Assembly (NCBI RefSeq): GCF_003340495.1 | Contig: NZ_QASA01000001.1 | Coordinates: 4,588,001-4,652,000 of the forward strand | DNA length: 64,000 nucleotides | Reading direction: 5' to 3' | Origin: Adhaeribacter pallidiroseus | Lineage (GTDB): Bacteria; Bacteroidota; Bacteroidia; Cytophagales; Hymenobacteraceae | Shown here: positions 1 to 9,680 of the stretch, piece after piece | Numbering within the stretch: position 1 is the stretch's first letter | Layout of the letters: each line of letters begins with the position of its first letter | Notes under the pieces: model-generated | The model's input: only the letters and a program-made list of their open reading frames with translations | The model's database searches: none | What the model was told of the DNA's origin: nothing | Position numbers and translations under genes: made by a program

Positions 1-2094
1 GTTAGCTTGCTGAATAACTTCCCATTTCAGGTCAGGATTCCTGTTTTGGGTAGCGCCATAACCTGGCAAGAAGTCTCCGACTTTACCATCGTAGTAAGTA
101 CCCTGAGGACCATAAAGTAATAAGGATTGATAAGGCGCAATACCTTCGGAGTTACCAGTTTGCCCCCAGCCGGCGCGTAATTTTAAATTTGTAACAGCGG
201 TAGTACCTTGTAAAAAGCTTTCGTTAGATATGTTCCAGCCAGCGGCAAAGGAAGGAAATAATGCTCGCTTATTGTTAGCTCCAAATTTAGAACTACCATC
301 TTGGCGCAGAGTAGCGGTAATATTATAGCGATTAAGCAGGTTAAAGGTAGTACGGCCAAAGAAAGAAACTAAAGTTGTACGATTGCGGTACGAACCGGTA
401 TATCCGGAGCTAGGATTAATTAAAGTACCTCTGCCTTGCGATAAGTTGTTATAACCAAAAATATCGTACAAACCCTGTACAAAATCATTATTTCCAGCAC
501 CAAATCCATCGTTTACGTTATCCTGGTACGAATAGCCACCTAATATGTTAAAGTTACTGGTTTCGCCAAAGCCTTTGGTGTACGAAGCCGTTAACTCCAG
601 TAACTTATTATTCGTTTGGTAAAGAGCCCGGGAAGCCCCCCCCTGACCGTATAAACCGGGAATATCGCCGTTGTACGCCTGACTATTAACGGCATTTTCG
701 TTACGCAATGCTCCATTTACTCCTAATACTAAACCGTTTAGTACTTCGTATCTAACGTTTAAGCCCCCGATTAACACTCTTTTCAGTTCATCGTTCAGGT
801 AATTGTTCTGCATTGCCACCGGGTTTAGTAAATCGAAACTTCCCGGAATAGCGTAGTAGGAGCCATCTGGATTGCGTATCGGCAGGGTTGGTAAATACAG
901 AATGGCCCGGTTCAAAATATCATCACTCTTGTTTTCCTGATCGGTTTGGGTGTAAGATAAGCTATATTGCACATTTAACCGGCCATCCAGCGCTTTCTGA
1001 TCCAGGTTAACCCGGCCGGTCATCCGGTCGAAGCCGGTTTTCTTAATAATACCTTCCCGCTTGATATAGTCTAAGGAGCCCCGATATGAAAAATTTTCGC
1101 CACCGCCGGTAATAGCTAAGTTGTGGTTATTAGTATAAGCTACGCGGGTAATTTCTTTAAACCAGTCGGTGCTGTAGCCATTACCACTTGCATCTTTGGG
1201 AAATTTTAAATTATCACTCAGCGAAGCTTCGCCTTTTACCCGGGTTACTTCGGCCCGGAACTGATCGCCATCTAATAAGTCTAAACGGTTGGAGATATGT
1301 TCAATCCCTACGTAGTTGTTAAAGGTTACCGAAGTAGTACCGGCTTTTCCACGTTTAGTAGTAATAATAATAACGCCGTTTGCCGCCCGCGAACCATAAA
1401 TAGCCGTAGCCGAAGCATCTTTGAGCACGTCCATGGTTTCAATATCGTTCGGCGATATACTGTTAATGGGCACCCCAATAATTCCATCTACCACGTATAA
1501 AGGATCACTGCCGCCCGCTAGTGAAGTATACCCCCGTAAACGAATAGTAGGTGAGCCGTTTGGGTCGCCGGAAGGCTGCGTAATAACCAAACCCGCTACT
1601 TTACCTTGAATCGCCTGTAAAGGATTAGGATTAATACCCGAGTTAAAATCCTTAGCCGAAACCTGGGTAACAGCACCCGTTACATCCGCTTTTTTTTGCG
1701 TGCCATAACCTACTACCACTACTTCTTGAAGGGCTTTGGTATCTTCCGAAAGCGCAATATTAATGGTTCCCGGGCCGGTAAAAGGTTTTTCCTGAGAAGT
1801 ATAACCAATGAAAGAAACAACCAGGGTACCTGATGCTTCTGGTACAGACAAGCTAAAAGTTCCATCAGCTCCAGTTGTTGCGCCTACAGAAGCCGAACCT
1901 TTTAAAACCACCGTAGCTCCGGGTACTGCTCCGCCGGCTGCATCGGTAACCTTGCCCGTAATTTGCCAATCAATGGTTTTCGTGTAAGAATAAGTTGGCT
2001 TTAGCAGTGGATTAGAATAGCTCGGGCTACCTAGTGCGGCCAACAGTAATAGCAGGCAACTATTCCGTTGCCAACGATGGGTAACTGTTTTCAT
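1..2094 (-). CDS. SusC/RagA-family TonB-linked outer membrane protein (C-terminus cut by window edge)
   Basis: Translation from the ATG at 2094-2092 stays open for 698 codons to the window edge, so the C-terminal part of the barrel is missing. It starts with a signal peptide (basic start, then a run of leucines), then a carboxypeptidase-regulatory-like beta domain (about residues 40-120), the stretch ALQEVVVVGYGTQKKADVTG typical of SusC proteins, and a TonB plug containing LYVVDGI and AIYGSRAANGVIIITTKRG. Proteins of this family import glycans or peptides across the outer membrane, normally with a SusD lipoprotein encoded directly downstream; that partner would lie left of base 1. The gene diverges from the TonB receptor at 2575. 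Family call is sure; the substrate cannot be read from the sequence. Confidence 0.95.
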   Translation of the reverse strand, partial: MKTVTHRWQRNSCLLLLLAALGSPSYSNPLLKPTYSYTKTIDWQITGKVTDAAGGAVPGATVVLKGSASVGATTGADGTFSLSVPEASGTLVVSFIGYTSQEKPFTGPGTINIALSEDTKALQEVVVVGYGTQKKADVTGAVTQVSAKDFNSGINPNPLQAIQGKVAGLVITQPSGDPNGSPTIRLRGYTSLAGGSDPLYVVDGIIGVPINSISPNDIETMDVLKDASATAIYGSRAANGVIIITTKRGKAGTTSVTFNNYVGIEHISNRLDLLDGDQFRAEVTRVKGEASLSDNLKFPKDASGNGYSTDWFKEITRVAYTNNHNLAITGGGENFSYRGSLDYIKREGIIKKTGFDRMTGRVNLDQKALDGRLNVQYSLSYTQTDQENKSDDILNRAILYLPTLPIRNPDGSYYAIPGSFDLLNPVAMQNNYLNDELKRVLIGGLNVRYEVLNGLVLGVNGALRNENAVNSQAYNGDIPGLYGQGGASRALYQTNNKLLELTASYTKGFGETSNFNILGGYSYQDNVNDGFGAGNNDFVQGLYDIFGYNNLSQGRGTLINPSSGYTGSYRNRTTLVSFFGRTTFNLLNRYNITATLRQDGSSKFGANNKRALFPSFAAGWNISNESFLQGTTAVTNLKLRAGWGQTGNSEGIAPYQSLLLYGPQGTYYDGKVGDFLPGYGATQNRNPDLKWEVIQQAN

Positions 2095-2574
2095 AGACAC
2101 AAGTTTGTTTTTGTTAAGAGGAGTAAAAAATTATTATAAATATAGTAAGATTGCTTTGTAGAAAACATTAATTTGCTTTAAAAATTTAATAATATATAAT
2201 TTTATTAAATCTCATTGTGTTTTTTTTAAAAATTATAATAAAATATAAATTTTAATATATAATTTTTAAAAAAATAATTACAAATTTTATTCTAAACTCC
2301 CGTAATACACAAGCAAGGTTATATTCGGGAACGTTTTCGTAGTCCTATAAGTACCGGTTTTTGTTAAATATATACTAAATAGGCAAAATCAGTTATTGTA
2401 CTTTATACATTTTATAGACCTTGCTTTAAAATTTAAAAAACCTTGTTCGATAAATAGCAACTACGACATTGTTAATAACTTAATGAGGAACTAATTAAAT
2501 TATTTTTATTTATATTTATTGATCTTGCCTAGTGTGTATATCCAGGATCATAGCCCTATAATCAAGAACCAGCC
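2095..2574. other. AT-rich divergent spacer between two outer membrane receptor genes
   Basis: No convincing ORF or RNA gene is visible. The 2140-2290 part is almost pure A/T with runs of T and A. Promoters for both the SusC gene (leftward) and the TonB receptor unit (rightward) should lie here, but I found no clear TTTG-N19-TAnnTTTG match on either strand. Confidence 0.6.
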
Positions 2575-5001
2575 ATGGTGCTTAACAGATGCTTTTTGTT
2601 CAAAGAATCAACTTTTTGCCTTTCTAATTTTTTTACCGGTAATTACCGAAAAGGAATATCCTTAATCTGCTTACAGGCATTTCTGTGGCTCATTAGTATG
2701 CCGGCTATTGCTCAATTTAAGCTTAGCGGCGTTATTACCGATGCGTTAACTAGAAAACCAATTGAAGCAGTTAATATTCTTGTTAAAAATACCGGTAAAG
2801 GAACCGTAGCCGATGATAACGGAAATTTTACATTGTTCTTGGCAACCGGAAATTACCAAATTACTTTTTCTTCGGTGGGTTATCAACCGCAAACCCGCAA
2901 CGTGGCTATCCGGCAAAATACCCGCATTACCATATCGTTGGTGCAGGAGAACAAGCAAATGGATGCTTTAACCATCACGGACAAAGCGCCCGACCAAAAT
3001 ATTAAAAGTGTGCAGATGAGCCGCGTGCAATTGGACTTGATTAATATTAGAAAAATACCGGTAGTAATGGGAGAAAGCGATATTATAAAAGTACTAACCC
3101 TGCAGCCCGGTGTTTCTACCGTGGGCGAAGGGGCAGGAGGCTTTAACGTGCGGGGTGGCCGGGTAGACCAGAACCTGGTTTTACTGGATGGTGCCCCGTT
3201 GTTTAACACCTCGCATTTACTAGGCTTTTTTGCCAGCGTTAGTCCAGATGCCATTCAGGATGTTTCGTTGTATAAAGGCGGCATACCGGCCCAGTTTGGC
3301 GGACGGCTTTCTTCGTTGCTTACCTTAAAAATGCGACCCGGCAATTACGAAAAGTTAAAATTTTCCGGTGGCATTAGCCCGATCAGTAGCCGCTTATTGC
3401 TGGAAGGCCCACTTTTAAAAAATAAACTTACTTTCTTGGTGGGTGGCCGGGTAGCTTATCCCAACTGGATTATCCGGGCATTTCCGGGTGATACTAAAAA
3501 GAATAAAGCTTTTTTTCATGACTTAAATGGCAAAATACAATATAAGCTAAACGAAAAGAATTTTACTTCGCTTACGCTTTACCGCAGCTACGATAGTTTT
3601 AAATTCCCGGAAGATACCGCTTATTCCTGGCAGTCGAATGCTGCTTCGTGGCAGTGGAACAGCCTGGTATCCGATAAAGTCTCTTTTTCGGTAAATGCCA
3701 TCCACAGCGAATATGGTTTTGGTACCGAAGGCCTTAATCCGGCGTATGGTTTTAAGCTAAACTCTACTATCCAACACCAGGAAATAAAAGCTAATGTATC
3801 GTACACACCTACTCCCCGGCACAAAATAGAAGCAGGAGCCAGTACTATTCGTTACCGCATCAACCCCGGCGAGCTAAAACCAACTGATTCGGAATCAAAC
3901 ATCAATTCTGTGGTACTCGAAAAAGAACACGGTGTGGAGCAAGCCGCTTATGTCAGCGATGAGTGGTATTTAGGGCCGAAAGTTTCCTTACAAATCGGAT
4001 TACGGTACTCCCGGTTTAACAACACCGGAGCGGGCAGGGTGTTTCGATACCAAACCGATGTACCTCGCAGTACCGAAACAGTTACCGATACGTTGCTTTA
4101 CAACCAAGGGCAAACCATTAAAACGTACGGTGGTTGGGAACCCCGGGTAGCTTTGCGGGTAGAAATAGATAACAAAACGGCCGTTAAATTAAATTACAAC
4201 CGTACGCGCCAGTACCTGCATTTGATATCCAATACTACCGCTATATCGCCGGTAGATTTCTGGAAGGTAAGCGATGCATTTGTGCCCCCGCAAATAGCCG
4301 ACCAGGTGGGAGTAGGCATTTTCCGGAATTTTCAGAATAATAACTGGGAAACCTCTGTCGAAGCTTTTTACAAAAACATGCAAAGCCTGGTGGAATACAA
4401 GAACGGGGCCCGCTTGTTGCTAAACCCCAGCATTGAAACCGACTTGCTACCGGGTAAGGGCAAAGCTTATGGCGTAGAATTGAGCGTTCATAAAAATTCC
4501 GGTCGACTGACGGGGCAGGCAAGTTATACGTTTTCCCGGTCGCTGGTGGCGTTGCAATCTCCTTTTGCCATTGAACAAGTAAACCAAGGCGATTATTTTC
4601 CTTCTACCTTCGACCGGCCCCATAACCTGGCTTTGTCTAGTTTATACGACCTGGGTAAAGGCTGGACCTTTGCTACTAATTTTATTTACATCACCGGCCG
4701 GCCAGCTACTTACCCCGATGGGAAATACATTTTAAACGAAGTGCCGGTAGTAAACTACTCCCGCCGCAATGCCGACCGCATTCCGGATTATCACCGGCTG
4801 GATGTTTCTTTCACCAAAGATACCCGCAAAACAAAAGATCAGGAAAGATACCAATTATGGATAGTATCTTTTTATAATTTGTATGCCCGCAAGAACCCTT
4901 ATTCCATTTATTTTACCAACGATAGCAGCTGGACCCGGTCTTACCGCTTAGCCGTTTTCGGCACCATTATACCATCACTCACCTGGAATTTCAATTTTTA
5001 A
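2575..5001 (+). CDS. TonB-dependent receptor with carboxypeptidase-like N-terminal domain
   Basis: An 808-residue outer membrane receptor. A long N-region is followed by a hydrophobic signal segment ending in MPAIAQ, around residues 30-47. Then come a CarboxypepD_reg-like beta domain (FKLSGVITDALTRKPIEAVN onward, about 48-130), a plug with the GGFNVRGGRVDQNLVLLDGAP motif region (about 185-205), and a beta barrel ending in aromatic-rich strands (SLTWNFNF). The ORF starts at ATG 2575; the next in-frame Met lies at the cleavage site, so this start is the only usable ATG, although the n-region is unusually long. A DUF4249 lipoprotein gene begins 4 bases after the stop, the common Bacteroidota pairing. 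Ligand unknown. Confidence 0.92.
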   Translation: MVLNRCFLFKESTFCLSNFFTGNYRKGISLICLQAFLWLISMPAIAQFKLSGVITDALTRKPIEAVNILVKNTGKGTVADDNGNFTLFLATGNYQITFSSVGYQPQTRNVAIRQNTRITISLVQENKQMDALTITDKAPDQNIKSVQMSRVQLDLINIRKIPVVMGESDIIKVLTLQPGVSTVGEGAGGFNVRGGRVDQNLVLLDGAPLFNTSHLLGFFASVSPDAIQDVSLYKGGIPAQFGGRLSSLLTLKMRPGNYEKLKFSGGISPISSRLLLEGPLLKNKLTFLVGGRVAYPNWIIRAFPGDTKKNKAFFHDLNGKIQYKLNEKNFTSLTLYRSYDSFKFPEDTAYSWQSNAASWQWNSLVSDKVSFSVNAIHSEYGFGTEGLNPAYGFKLNSTIQHQEIKANVSYTPTPRHKIEAGASTIRYRINPGELKPTDSESNINSVVLEKEHGVEQAAYVSDEWYLGPKVSLQIGLRYSRFNNTGAGRVFRYQTDVPRSTETVTDTLLYNQGQTIKTYGGWEPRVALRVEIDNKTAVKLNYNRTRQYLHLISNTTAISPVDFWKVSDAFVPPQIADQVGVGIFRNFQNNNWETSVEAFYKNMQSLVEYKNGARLLLNPSIETDLLPGKGKAYGVELSVHKNSGRLTGQASYTFSRSLVALQSPFAIEQVNQGDYFPSTFDRPHNLALSSLYDLGKGWTFATNFIYITGRPATYPDGKYILNEVPVVNYSRRNADRIPDYHRLDVSFTKDTRKTKDQERYQLWIVSFYNLYARKNPYSIYFTNDSSWTRSYRLAVFGTIIPSLTWNFNF

Positions 5002-5005
5002 AAAA

Positions 5006-6031
5006 ATGCGCTTCAAGTATACTGTTTTGTTAGTGCTACTGGGTTTAGGTATTCTTACCGCTTGCATCGACGAAGTAAATTTACCTATCCGGAATGAAGA
5101 GCAGAAGCTGGTAGTGGAAGGGTTAATTACCAATGAAAAAACCCCTTATACCGTTCGGCTAACCTACACCGGCACTTTTAAAGGCGGCAGCACGGCTCCG
5201 GCCTCGTTGGCCGTGAGTGGGGCATTGGTAACTATTTCGGATAATACGGGCGCTACGGTTACGCTAAAACCGATTATTCAGCAACCGGGCATTTACCGGA
5301 CTACCGATACTACTTTTGTGGGGCAAGTGGGCCGATCGTATACTTTAAAAATTGTAACCCCGCAGGGCAAAACCTTTGTATCCACGCCCGAAATGCTGTC
5401 CCCCGTGCCTCCCATCGAAAATTTAACGGCCGTTTTTAAAGACGTAGCGGATCGGAGTAAACCCAGCGGCTACCAGGTAACCGCCGATACCAAAGATCCC
5501 GGAGAAACGGAAAATTACTATCGGTGGACCGCTTATGGGTATAGCCGGCGGGTGTCGGCAGGTAAACCCCTGCTGGGTGGCGGTATTTGCTGTGCCAATT
5601 GCTGGATTCCTGTTTTTGATAACACCATTAATATTTTTACGGACGAACGGATAAACGGCAACCAGATTAAAAACCGGGAAGTTTTTTTTGCGCCTTATTA
5701 TGCCCAAGGAAAACTATACGTCGAAATAAGCCAATACTCCCTCTCGCGCGAAGCGTATCAATTCTGGCAACGGTTTCAGGAGCAACAAAGCCGGGTGGGC
5801 AGCATTTTCGATCCTTTACCCGCTCCCCTGGAAGGCAATATTGCGAACACCGAAAATCCGGCGGAATTAGCGCTGGGTTATTTTGGTGCTTCTGGCATTT
5901 CGCGCAAGCGCCTCACCATTAGTGGTGATACCTTGGTTTTGTTTCCGGATTATTATAAAGAATTTATCCAACCAGGCGATTGTCGGTTAGCCTACCCGAA
6001 TGCTGGTTTTTTGCCACCGGAAAACTGGTAA
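5006..6031 (+). CDS. DUF4249 family lipoprotein, partner of the upstream TonB receptor
   Basis: A 341-residue protein with a lipoprotein signal peptide: hydrophobic LLVLLGLGIL followed by the lipobox TAC, Cys near residue 20. The body is beta-rich and carries ICCANCW with NINIFTDERINGNQI after it, a cysteine-tryptophan motif characteristic of DUF4249 proteins. It starts 4 bases downstream of the TonB receptor stop, so the two are surely co-transcribed. In Bacteroidota such lipoproteins sit next to TonB receptors and are presumed to be surface or periplasmic accessory factors; no biochemical role is established that I can name. Family assignment is strong, function open. Confidence 0.85.
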   Translation: MRFKYTVLLVLLGLGILTACIDEVNLPIRNEEQKLVVEGLITNEKTPYTVRLTYTGTFKGGSTAPASLAVSGALVTISDNTGATVTLKPIIQQPGIYRTTDTTFVGQVGRSYTLKIVTPQGKTFVSTPEMLSPVPPIENLTAVFKDVADRSKPSGYQVTADTKDPGETENYYRWTAYGYSRRVSAGKPLLGGGICCANCWIPVFDNTINIFTDERINGNQIKNREVFFAPYYAQGKLYVEISQYSLSREAYQFWQRFQEQQSRVGSIFDPLPAPLEGNIANTENPAELALGYFGASGISRKRLTISGDTLVLFPDYYKEFIQPGDCRLAYPNAGFLPPENW

Positions 6032-6104
6032 CCCACAAGAGCAGGACGTTCTCGTTTGCTTTACAGGTGATAAATGGCTCTTTCACATTTATATTTTTTA
6101 AAAA

Positions 6105-7409
6105 ATGGCTCTACCCCGTTCCCGTTTCTGGCTTTTTCTACTCTTACTTCTTGGAACTTTTGCTTGTAAAAACGAACCAGAAGGTACCCCCGCGGCGCCT
6201 CGTGTTACCTTGCTGTCGGTATACTCCGTAGATCCTGCGCAAGCCGAAGCCAAAGTTGAACTAAGTAATATAGACCCTAAAGGAAAGTACGAATACGGGG
6301 TAGTCTGGTCAGAAAACCTAGCGCCAACGATATCCGACAACAAGAAAACGTTAATTACAATACCGGACTTTTCCATATCGACCTTACTACTTTCGGAATT
6401 AGCATTAGGAAAAACTTTTTATATAAGAGCCTACGTGCGGCTAGCCGAGGAGTATTATTACAGCAACGAGATAGTATTAAAACACCAATCTCCTTTTATC
6501 TGGCGTTCCTTAGCCAATATTAACTGGTCCGATAAATCGAACTTGGTAAGCAGTACAGCAATAGGCGGCGGCATTATTATCTTACGCCCTACCGATAATT
6601 TTAACACCGAGGTATGGTATTACATTACTTTCCGGGATACCTGGGAACGACAGAAAGACCTTATCTTTCGACCGAACCGGTTTGAGCCGCTCTTGTTTAA
6701 ACTAAATAAATTTGGCGATGAAGCTACTTACTTTGGCGGCGGTTACCAGATTAAAGAAAGTATTCCCGGCAAGTACATTTACCAAAAAGATTTCTGGCAG
6801 TACGACTTTTTTTACGGAGGTACCACCGAAGAATACCCTGATTTTCCTTTTGGCTATTCTACCCTGACGCATTTTACTTTAGACACGAAGACCTATGTAC
6901 TAGAAAACCGCCCGGAACGCAACGTATGGATGTTGTTGAATGGCATGAGCTGGCACAAACAGAATAATTTTCCGGGTCCTTATTTAGGCAATTTTGTAGG
7001 CTTCTCCATCGGTGGAAAAGGGTATGTCCTTATTGAAGACACTTCGGTATCCGGTATAACCAAAAGCTTGTATGAATACAACCCGGATACCGACACCTGG
7101 CTGCAAAAAGCAGATTTTCCGGGCGAAAACCGCATCAATGGTGTAGCCTTTTCGGTAAAAGACAAAGGGTATTATGGTTTAGGCCAAGCGAAAGAAACGC
7201 CCGGCGGCTTACGGGATATCTGGCAATACGATCCGGCAACTGATTCCTGGCAAAAGTATACCGATTATCCGGGTGTTGGTAACGTAAAAGTAACCGCCAA
7301 TACCATCGACGATAAAGTTTACTTAGGATTGGGCTTACAAGTTAAACCTAGTTTAGCCGGCGTAGAAGAATATCTACCAGCTACCGACTTTTGGGAGTTA
7401 AAGCCTTAA
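6105..7409 (+). CDS. Kelch-repeat-like beta-propeller lipoprotein
   Basis: A 434-residue predicted lipoprotein: basic start, hydrophobic WLFLLLLLGTFAC with the lipid-modified Cys near residue 21. After an N-terminal Ig/FN3-like stretch (to about residue 125), the rest contains spaced Kelch-like blades: YEYNPDTDTWLQKADFPG, then DIWQYDPATDSWQKYTDYPG, then VEEYLPATDFWELKP at the end. The spacing of W and the YDP..D.W pattern indicate a beta-propeller. It follows the DUF4249 gene by 73 bases and probably belongs to the same transcript. Kelch propellers mainly bind proteins or glycans; the ligand is not predictable. The N-terminal domain label is an inference. Confidence 0.75.
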   Translation: MALPRSRFWLFLLLLLGTFACKNEPEGTPAAPRVTLLSVYSVDPAQAEAKVELSNIDPKGKYEYGVVWSENLAPTISDNKKTLITIPDFSISTLLLSELALGKTFYIRAYVRLAEEYYYSNEIVLKHQSPFIWRSLANINWSDKSNLVSSTAIGGGIIILRPTDNFNTEVWYYITFRDTWERQKDLIFRPNRFEPLLFKLNKFGDEATYFGGGYQIKESIPGKYIYQKDFWQYDFFYGGTTEEYPDFPFGYSTLTHFTLDTKTYVLENRPERNVWMLLNGMSWHKQNNFPGPYLGNFVGFSIGGKGYVLIEDTSVSGITKSLYEYNPDTDTWLQKADFPGENRINGVAFSVKDKGYYGLGQAKETPGGLRDIWQYDPATDSWQKYTDYPGVGNVKVTANTIDDKVYLGLGLQVKPSLAGVEEYLPATDFWELKP

Positions 7410-7440
7410 ATTTTAAAAAAATTGTTTTCTCAATTGTTTC

Positions 7441-7462
7441 AGCCGGATCCATAAATCCGGCT
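7441..7462. terminator. Weak hairpin between convergent genes
   Basis: AGCCGGAT at 7441-7448 pairs with ATCCGGCT at 7455-7462 around a 6-base loop. It sits between the convergent Kelch and transporter genes. No T run follows on either strand, so terminator activity is uncertain. Confidence 0.4.
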
Positions 7463-7489
7463 TACAGATAGTTATTAGTGAAGTTTACC

Positions 7490-8806
7490 CTACAAACTTA
7501 CCTGTTTCATTTTGGGTGCCAACGCATGCATAACCAGCCAGGCCAGCAGATACGCACTGCCGCAAACCAAAAACATAATGTAATACCCAATCTCGATGGT
7601 ACCTAAAGCTTTGTAGTGATCGAATAACTTGCCCGCTAATTTAGCGATCAGCATGCCGCCTAAACCGCCAAACATGCCGCCGATACCCGTAACGGAACCA
7701 ATCGCTTTTTTAGGAAACATATCGGATACCGTAGTAAAAATATTGGCACTCCAGGCTTGGTGTGCCGATGCCGCAAAACCAATAATAAACACGGCCAGCC
7801 ACATATTAAACGAACCCAGGTACTGCGAAAATAAAACCGGCAAAGCGCAAAAAGCATAAATCAGCATCGACGTTTTACGCGCTTTAAATACCGGCATACC
7901 GCCCCGTATAAATTTTAACGGTAGCCAGCCCCCGCCAATACTGCCAAAAGTAGATAAGGTATAAACCAAAGCCACCGGCAAAGCCATGGCCGTACCTTCT
8001 ACACCGTACTCTGCTTTTAAAAAAGCGGGCAGCCAGAACAAATAAAACCACCACACCGGATCGGTTAAAAACTTACCCAAGGCAAAAGCCCAGGTTTGCC
8101 GGAAGCCCAGCAATTTTATCCAGGAAGCTGATTTATCGGCGTTTTGGGTATCCGTGGCCGTATCCACATCGCTGTGAATATAATCAAATTCGGTGCGGGA
8201 GAGTTTTGCGTGCTTAGCCGGTACTTCGTAAATAAAGAACCAGGCCACCAGCCAGATAAAGCCGATTAAACCGGTGAGAATAAAAGCCCATTGCCAGCCC
8301 CACTGCACCGCAATAAAAGGTACGGTTAACGGCGCAATGATCGCCCCGATGTTGGTGCCGGAATTAAAAATACCAGTGGCCAGAGCCCGTTCTTTTTTCG
8401 GGAACCACTCGGCTACCGTTTTGATAGCCGCCGGAAAATTGCCGGCTTCGGTAATGCCCAACGCCGAACGGGCAATGATAAAACCAAAAGTACTTTTTAC
8501 TAAAGCATGCCCGATGGCCGCCACACTCCAGAGGGTAATCGATAAAGCATAACCTAACTTGGTGCCTAGTTTATCAATTAAACGGCCTACGCCCAGCATG
8601 CCCAAGGCGTACGACAACTGAAAAGCAATTACGATGTTAGAATAATCGGTTTCAGTCCACCGGAACTCCGTTTCCAGATTAGATTTTAATAAACTAATTA
8701 CCGCCCGGTCGAGGTAATTAATGGTAGTGGCAAAGAATACGAGAAAACAAATAGTCCAGCGGTAAGAACCCACTCCGGTGGCAACAGTTTTTGTTAAGGT
8801 TTGCAT
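7490..8806 (-). CDS. MFS transporter, ExuT-like (hexuronate / sugar-acid uptake)
   Basis: A 438-residue major facilitator with about 12 hydrophobic segments. The first helix holds ATTINYLDRAVISLL, the NYxDR signature of the anion:cation symporter branch that includes ExuT and GudP. The loop after helix 2 has GRLIDKLGTKLGY, the MFS motif-A region. It lies 35 bases downstream of the KDPG aldolase gene, in the same direction as the kinase and dehydrogenase genes, so it most likely imports a hexuronate or aldonate whose breakdown ends in 2-keto-3-deoxygluconate. The substrate is inferred from context and subfamily, not seen directly. Confidence 0.88.
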   Translation of the reverse strand: MQTLTKTVATGVGSYRWTICFLVFFATTINYLDRAVISLLKSNLETEFRWTETDYSNIVIAFQLSYALGMLGVGRLIDKLGTKLGYALSITLWSVAAIGHALVKSTFGFIIARSALGITEAGNFPAAIKTVAEWFPKKERALATGIFNSGTNIGAIIAPLTVPFIAVQWGWQWAFILTGLIGFIWLVAWFFIYEVPAKHAKLSRTEFDYIHSDVDTATDTQNADKSASWIKLLGFRQTWAFALGKFLTDPVWWFYLFWLPAFLKAEYGVEGTAMALPVALVYTLSTFGSIGGGWLPLKFIRGGMPVFKARKTSMLIYAFCALPVLFSQYLGSFNMWLAVFIIGFAASAHQAWSANIFTTVSDMFPKKAIGSVTGIGGMFGGLGGMLIAKLAGKLFDHYKALGTIEIGYYIMFLVCGSAYLLAWLVMHALAPKMKQVSL

Positions 8807-8841
8807 AGACTATTTGTTTGAAGTACCCGTTTATTTATTCC

Positions 8842-9510
8842 TTATGATCTTACTTGCTTTACCAAATCCATGGTGGTTTTTATATGGTTTTCAATGCCCG
8901 CGTAATCCTGATTTTTTAATAAATCGGCCGGTACTAATTGCGAACCTAAGCCCACACAAGTAACGCCGGCCTGAAACCAGGCTTTCAGGTTATCGGCTTC
9001 GGGTTTTACGCCACCGGTTACCATTACCGTAGACCAGGGCATAGGCGCCAGCAAGCTTTTTACAAAAGCGGGTCCTACCACATCGCCCGGGAAAATCTTT
9101 ACAACTTCGGCACCTAATTCTTCGGCCCGCGACACTTCGCCCATGGTGGCGCAACCCGGAATCCAGCCTACTTTGCGGCGGTTACAGGTAATAGCTACAT
9201 CGTCTTTTAAAACGGGCGATACAATAAAGCACGCGCCTAATTGCATGTATAAAGCAGCAGTACCGGCTTCGAAAACAGTTCCAGCACCCAAAATCATGTT
9301 GGGACAATGCTGCGCGGCAAACTTGTTAAGCGCACCAAAAATTTCGTGGGCAAAATCGCCGCGGTTGGTAAATTCAAATACGCGCACACCGGCCCGGTAC
9401 GAAGCCGCCAGCACCTGCTGACAAACCTCTAAATTAGCATGATAAAATACCGGCACCAAGCCGGTTTCCGCCATCTTGGCGTAGGTTTGCAATCGGGTAA
9501 AGCGGGCCAT
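8842..9510 (-). CDS. kdgA: 2-dehydro-3-deoxy-phosphogluconate / 4-hydroxy-2-oxoglutarate aldolase
   Basis: A 222-residue class I aldolase of the KDPG/KHG family, which splits 2-keto-3-deoxy-6-phosphogluconate into pyruvate and glyceraldehyde 3-phosphate. Visible family features are GVRVFEFTNRG (Glu46, the general acid/base), GAGTV, FIVSP, and VVKIFPGD with the Schiff-base lysine near residue 138, followed by the phosphate-binding VTGGV and VGLGSQL segments. Length is normal for the family. It lies between the KDG kinase and the transporter on the same strand, so product of kinase and substrate of aldolase match. The symbol follows function; eda would be an equal choice. Confidence 0.93.
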   Translation of the reverse strand: MARFTRLQTYAKMAETGLVPVFYHANLEVCQQVLAASYRAGVRVFEFTNRGDFAHEIFGALNKFAAQHCPNMILGAGTVFEAGTAALYMQLGACFIVSPVLKDDVAITCNRRKVGWIPGCATMGEVSRAEELGAEVVKIFPGDVVGPAFVKSLLAPMPWSTVMVTGGVKPEADNLKAWFQAGVTCVGLGSQLVPADLLKNQDYAGIENHIKTTMDLVKQVRS

Positions 9511-9533
9511 TTTTATTTAGTTGTTTGTTGTTA

Positions 9534-9560
9534 GTCCATGGTCAACGGACCATGGTCCAC
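9534..9560. repeat. Short CCATGG palindrome repeat in the kdgK-kdgA spacer
   Basis: GTCCATGGTC at 9534-9543 is followed by the perfect 12-base palindrome GGACCATGGTCC at 9547-9558. Only this spacer in the window has it, so it may be a hairpin or an operator-like site; no protein can be assigned. Confidence 0.45.
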
Positions 9561-9680
9561 AGATAATTTTTTAAATATTTTTATTTTTTTTAATGTTGAT
9601 TGAGCAGCTAGTTACTGTTACAGATCAATCAAAAATTAAAATTTACTTTCGTTTATTGACTATCGTCTGTAAACTAAAAA

